Source: Candidatus Sulfotelmatobacter sp.
GTDB lineage: Bacteria > Acidobacteriota > Terriglobia > Terriglobales > Acidobacteriaceae
Assembly (NCBI GenBank): GCA_030044775.1
Contig: JASICF010000450.1
Location: forward strand, 1 to 8,314
DNA length: 8,314 nt
Direction of reading: 5' to 3'
Positions 6,947 to 8,314 of the stretch are shown here, piece by piece. Numbering within the stretch: the stretch's first letter is position 1; each line of letters starts with the position of its first letter. The position numbers and the translations under genes were made by a program. The notes beneath the pieces were generated by a model. That model saw only the letters and a list, made by a program, of their open reading frames with translations. It had not been told where the DNA came from and made no database searches.

Positions 6947-8314
6947 TTACTGTGGCTGCGGCTTCGTCGGAGGCTCATACGCCTTTGCCAGTCCCCGCTC
7001 CGCTGCCGACCTCACTTCCGGCAAGGTCGCGCCCGCCACCAGCGCGGTTCGATACTGTTCCACTGCAGCCTCTCGATCTTCTTTCATATCCAGAATTCTT
7101 CCCAAGTACACGTGCGACCACGCCACCACCTTGGGATCGTTCGATGCTGCAATCGCCTTCTGAAAGTTATCCTCCGCCCCGTCCCGGTTGCGGTTTGCGA
7201 CCGCCACTTCCGCCAGAATAAAAAGCGCCCGGCCCGGATCGCCAATCTTCTTTTCCAGCGCGGCCTGCGCCAGGTCCTGCGCCCCTTTCGGATCGCCTGC
7301 CGAGAGCCGCTGCTCAGCCGTGATCAGCAACCGCCGCTCCTCTGGGCGCGATAGCCTCACCAGTTCCGGCGTTGCGTTGCTGGCGAACTGCACCTCCGCC
7401 GCGGCTTTCTCTTCCTTCTTCACGTCTACCGCGTCGATAATTCCGCTGTACTCCGATCGAATCCCCGCCGGATCTTTTTCGAAGGCTACCACCGCGTTAT
7501 AAAAATGCCGGGTCAGAATGTATCCCTGCTTCACCGCATCATCAACCGCCTGCTGCCGCATCGCCTCTTCCGTCTTGGCGCCGGTTATTCGGATTTCCAC
7601 TGCTCGTACCATGCATTCCGTCACCAGCAGTGAAATATCCGACTTGAAGCTTACTTCGAGCGGCGCTCGCTGCACCGATTGCAGCAACGGTTCCAGCCGC
7701 TTGATAGCGGTGAAATGCTTATCTGCCAGCGGCTCCAGTTCGTAGTGCAGAAACGTATGCCGGATCTGATCCATCTTCAGCGCGGCTTCGGGAGACCCTC
7801 CTCTCGCGCTCGGATTCGGAAACACCACTACGTAGTACGCCATTCCATAATTCCGCGCGTCCGTTTCCTGCGGCGAACCCATAAAGTCGACATATACCGT
7901 GAACGTCCGCCCCAAGTACTCCGACGACGGCTCTTTCAGGTATACCTCGGTATCGAACACCATCTTTGCCAGCGGCGCATGATAGCGCTGCATCGCCGCC
8001 GCATAGTCGCCACGGTGCCTTTCCCAGATGCCGTGCAACCCCGCTTTCTCGTGGAAGCGTTCAAGCAATGTTCCGAAGCCCGCGACCGCTCCCGCATCCG
8101 GCGGCAAGTCCTCTTCGCCCATCCGCGGCATGAAGTGCGGCGGCCCATCCATATAGAGCGCCAGAGAAATGTAGGGCGACAGATTTCGATTCGGATCGCT
8201 CGATCCCGCGTGCCGGTCGTAGAAATCGCACACTCCCGCCTGCGCCGTCCGCGCCTCTGCCGACTGCGACAGATTCCTCTCCACTTCCTCCCGCACTCGG
8301 CTGCGGATCGGATC
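6947..8314 (-). CDS. Protein with C-terminal TPRs and a possible degenerate metallopeptidase-like region (N-terminus missing)
   Basis: The frame is open to the right edge, and 455 residues are visible before the TAA at 6949-6947. The GTG at 8296 is only an internal Val codon or an unproven start, because six more in-frame codons run to the edge. No family is recognised with confidence. The first ~230 residues are a globular region with SPYISLALYMDG, FTVYVDFMGSP and YYVVVFPNPS segments. It also contains IRHTFLHYELEPLADKHF (HxxxH, codons at 7757-7759 and 7745-7747), followed about 43 residues later by LLVTECMVRAVEIR (Glu codon 7616-7618). This spacing recalls an HExxH...E zinc peptidase with the catalytic Glu replaced by Thr, which is inference only. 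The last ~120 residues (about 325-445) are TPR-like helices, such as RALFILAEVAVANRNRDGAEDNFQKA in shortened form. It ends in a proline/glutamine tail (PPTKPQPQ). It could be transcribed with the genes to its left, but the 130-bp repeat spacer separates them. Confidence 0.78.
   Translation of the reverse strand, partial: DPIRSRVREEVERNLSQSAEARTAQAGVCDFYDRHAGSSDPNRNLSPYISLALYMDGPPHFMPRMGEEDLPPDAGAVAGFGTLLERFHEKAGLHGIWERHRGDYAAAMQRYHAPLAKMVFDTEVYLKEPSSEYLGRTFTVYVDFMGSPQETDARNYGMAYYVVVFPNPSARGGSPEAALKMDQIRHTFLHYELEPLADKHFTAIKRLEPLLQSVQRAPLEVSFKSDISLLVTECMVRAVEIRITGAKTEEAMRQQAVDDAVKQGYILTRHFYNAVVAFEKDPAGIRSEYSGIIDAVDVKKEEKAAAEVQFASNATPELVRLSRPEERRLLITAEQRLSAGDPKGAQDLAQAALEKKIGDPGRALFILAEVAVANRNRDGAEDNFQKAIAASNDPKVVAWSHVYLGRILDMKEDREAAVEQYRTALVAGATLPEVRSAAERGLAKAYEPPTKPQPQ

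Noticed and set aside
1..8314. Defence island, secondary-metabolite cluster or phage region
   Set aside because: All recognised genes are housekeeping or envelope functions with similar base composition. No nuclease/toxin pair, integrase, tRNA or capsid-type gene is visible.

Overview
The window looks like chromosomal core DNA from a GC-rich, Gram-negative-type bacterium. The closest impression is a soil Acidobacteriota (Koribacter/Terriglobia-like). This rests on the style of the AsmA-like protein, the tandem signal peptidases next to RNase III, the TPR-rich exported proteins, and an AT-rich octamer-repeat spacer. The assignment is inference from recognition, not from a search. No IS element, CRISPR array, tRNA or rRNA was seen.

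Layout: the left edge (1-750, + strand) holds the C-terminal half of a D-aminoacylase / N-acyl-D-amino-acid deacylase. It converges on everything else. A 112-bp convergent gap (751-862) contains a nested inverted repeat that may be a bidirectional terminator. All other genes lie on the - strand and read from right to left. They are: a partial protein with a possible degenerate metallopeptidase-like region and C-terminal TPRs (8314-6947); a 130-bp spacer with two opposed arrays of an AT-rich octamer; an exported TPR protein (6816-5947); rnc (5918-5115); two adjacent signal peptidase I paralogues (5094-4264 and 4227-3418); and a large AsmA-like membrane-anchored protein (3421-863) that overlaps the second peptidase by four bases (GTGA). 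Gaps from the exported TPR gene to the AsmA-like gene are 28, 20, 36 and -4 bases, so these five genes probably form one transcription unit. It may be fed by a weak promoter in the 6817-6946 spacer and/or by readthrough from the right.

Functionally the unit combines RNA processing (RNase III), release of exported proteins from the membrane (two SPase I enzymes) and envelope components (TPR protein, AsmA-like protein). This resembles the lepB-rnc association known in many bacteria, but here rnc comes first and lepB is duplicated. I see no convincing new multi-gene system. The points most worth a second look are the octamer inverted array, the box E substitutions in the second signal peptidase with its TTG start, and the HxxxH...E motif lacking the catalytic glutamate in the partial protein.
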